A stretch of DNA of 5,333 nucleotides from Alistipes sp. (lineage in GTDB: Bacteria > Bacteroidota > Bacteroidia > Bacteroidales > Rikenellaceae): positions 1-5,333 of the forward strand of contig VSOO01000111.1 in assembly GCA_009774895.1 (NCBI GenBank). Direction: 5' to 3'. Below are positions 4,949 to 5,333 of this stretch, piece after piece (position 1 is the stretch's first letter; each line of letters opens with the position of its first letter). The position numbers and the translations under genes were made by a program. The notes under the pieces were generated by a model. That model saw nothing but the letters and a program-made list of their open reading frames with translations, made no database searches and was not told the DNA's origin.

Positions 4949-5069
4949 ATTCATTTCGGCAGCCGTTGTTCCCGCAGGCGACGCCCCGACAGGCGAATTT
5001 CCGCCGGGTCCGCGCCGCCGGATCCGGAAAAAACAGGGGCGGCACCGGGATCGTTCCGAAAAAAAGCCG
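4949..5069. other. Non-coding region between divergent promoters, with A-tracts
   Basis: No gene is seen. The segment contains the palindrome CCGGATCCGG (5018-5027) directly followed by six A's (5028-5033), and a second run of seven A's (5059-5065). The A-runs are about 31 bp apart centre to centre, close to three helical turns, so the DNA upstream of the 5070 promoter box may be bent. Confidence 0.4.
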
Positions 5070-5077
5070 TACATTTG
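5070..5077 (+). promoter_or_regulatory. -7 box of the gene starting at 5160
   Basis: TACATTTG is a perfect TAnnTTTG. The -33 region is not recognisable. Transcription would start near 5083, giving a leader of about 77 nt, longer than for the other genes here. Confidence 0.6.
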
Positions 5078-5097
5078 CCGCAAAAGGGCACCCCGGA

Positions 5098-5147
5098 CGC
5101 ACCCGACGGAAAGGCGTGCGGCACCGCAGGGTGCGGACAATTTTTTT
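5098..5147 (+). promoter_or_regulatory. Leader hairpin followed by a T-run, possible attenuator
   Basis: CGCACCC (5098-5104) and GGGTGCG (5129-5135) can form a 7-bp stem around a 24-nt loop. Seven T's follow at 5141-5147, five bases after the stem. A second GCACCC at 5089-5094 could pair with the same right arm. The whole lies between the promoter and the ATG at 5160, as in a transcriptional attenuator. GC-rich DNA forms such stems by chance, so this is tentative. Confidence 0.3.
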
Positions 5148-5159
5148 CTGAATCGAACC

Positions 5160-5333
5160 ATGAAGCACACGGAAGCCGCGGTGGTCATACCGCTGTACAA
5201 ACCGGAACGCACCTCGTGCGAGCGCGCTTCGATCCGGCAGACCGTCCGGATACTGGGGTGCGGTATTTTGTGATAGAACGACTGGGTCCCGAAGGAAGGG
5301 ACCGCACGGAAATCGCGCGGGAGTTCCCGTACG
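5160..5333 (+). pseudogene. 5' end of a DUF5672-like gene, apparent one-base frameshift, partial
   Basis: From the ATG at 5160 the frame reads MKHTEAAVVIPLYKPERTSC, continues ERASIRQTVRILG, then CGIL and a TGA at 5271-5273 after 37 codons. One base short of that frame, from 5258, the sequence reads VRYFVIERLGPEG and continues RDRTEIAREFPY to the window end without a stop. Joined, the two halves form one sensible protein, so a base seems to be missing close to the GGGG at 5255-5258. The AVVIPLYKP opening followed by a helix and then strand-like RYFVI resembles the N-terminus of DUF5672 proteins, a family with a glycosyltransferase-like start often found in Bacteroidetes surface-polysaccharide regions. 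That family call is by eye and moderate. The cause could be a real mutation or a sequencing error. The gene continues beyond the window. Confidence 0.6.

Noticed and set aside
4905..5168. N-terminal extension of the ybaK-like protein up to 252 residues
   Set aside because: The extra residues are Arg/Cys/Pro-rich, run through the -7 box and intergenic palindromes, and are not part of the family; the ATG at 4904 has a ribosome binding site.

Overview
The window looks like chromosomal DNA of a high-GC member of the Bacteroidales, most likely Alistipes or a close relative. Three things point there. Promoters fit the Bacteroidetes pattern (a TTTG-like -33 box, about 20 bp, then TAnnTTTG) rather than the sigma-70 pattern. 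Strong Shine-Dalgarno sequences are scarce. Lipoproteins of Bacteroidetes type and a Bacteroidetes-type RuvA are present. The genus is inferred from general resemblance, not from a search.

Layout, left to right. A small helix-turn-helix protein gene (132-371, minus) has its own terminator (81-106) and a promoter that contains a perfect 8+8 bp dyad (418-439), a candidate operator. After a GC-rich non-coding stretch and a strong hairpin terminator (620-649) comes a two-gene minus-strand operon of lipoproteins. The promoter-proximal gene (2180-2827) encodes one FKBP-like domain. The distal gene (676-2178) encodes two, and its C-terminal FKBP domain is split by a Tyr/Asn-rich low-complexity insert. 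The operon promoter (2835-2866) lies so close to the start codon that the mRNA would be almost leaderless. Next is ruvA (2987-3574, minus), transcribed divergently from an OmpH/Skp-type lipoprotein gene (3672-4256, plus). Their promoters interlock in a 97 bp gap. The OmpH gene ends at a clear intrinsic terminator (4281-4311), followed by a 9-bp tandem repeat (4322-4366). A YbaK/EbsC-type aminoacyl-tRNA deacylase gene (4410-4904, minus) converges on it. Finally, a promoter and a structured leader precede the 5' end of a plus-strand gene (from 5160) resembling the DUF5672 family, which carries an apparent one-base frameshift near 5255-5260 and runs off the window.

Theme: apart from ruvA, ybaK and the small regulator, the genes point to the cell envelope. 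Three FKBP-like domains on two lipoproteins, plus an OmpH/Skp-like lipoprotein, suggest folding or assembly of exported proteins, although the grouping may be fortuitous. The most unusual item is the tandem-FKBP lipoprotein with its tyrosine/asparagine-rich insert. I see no CRISPR array, tRNA, rRNA, insertion sequence or phage gene.
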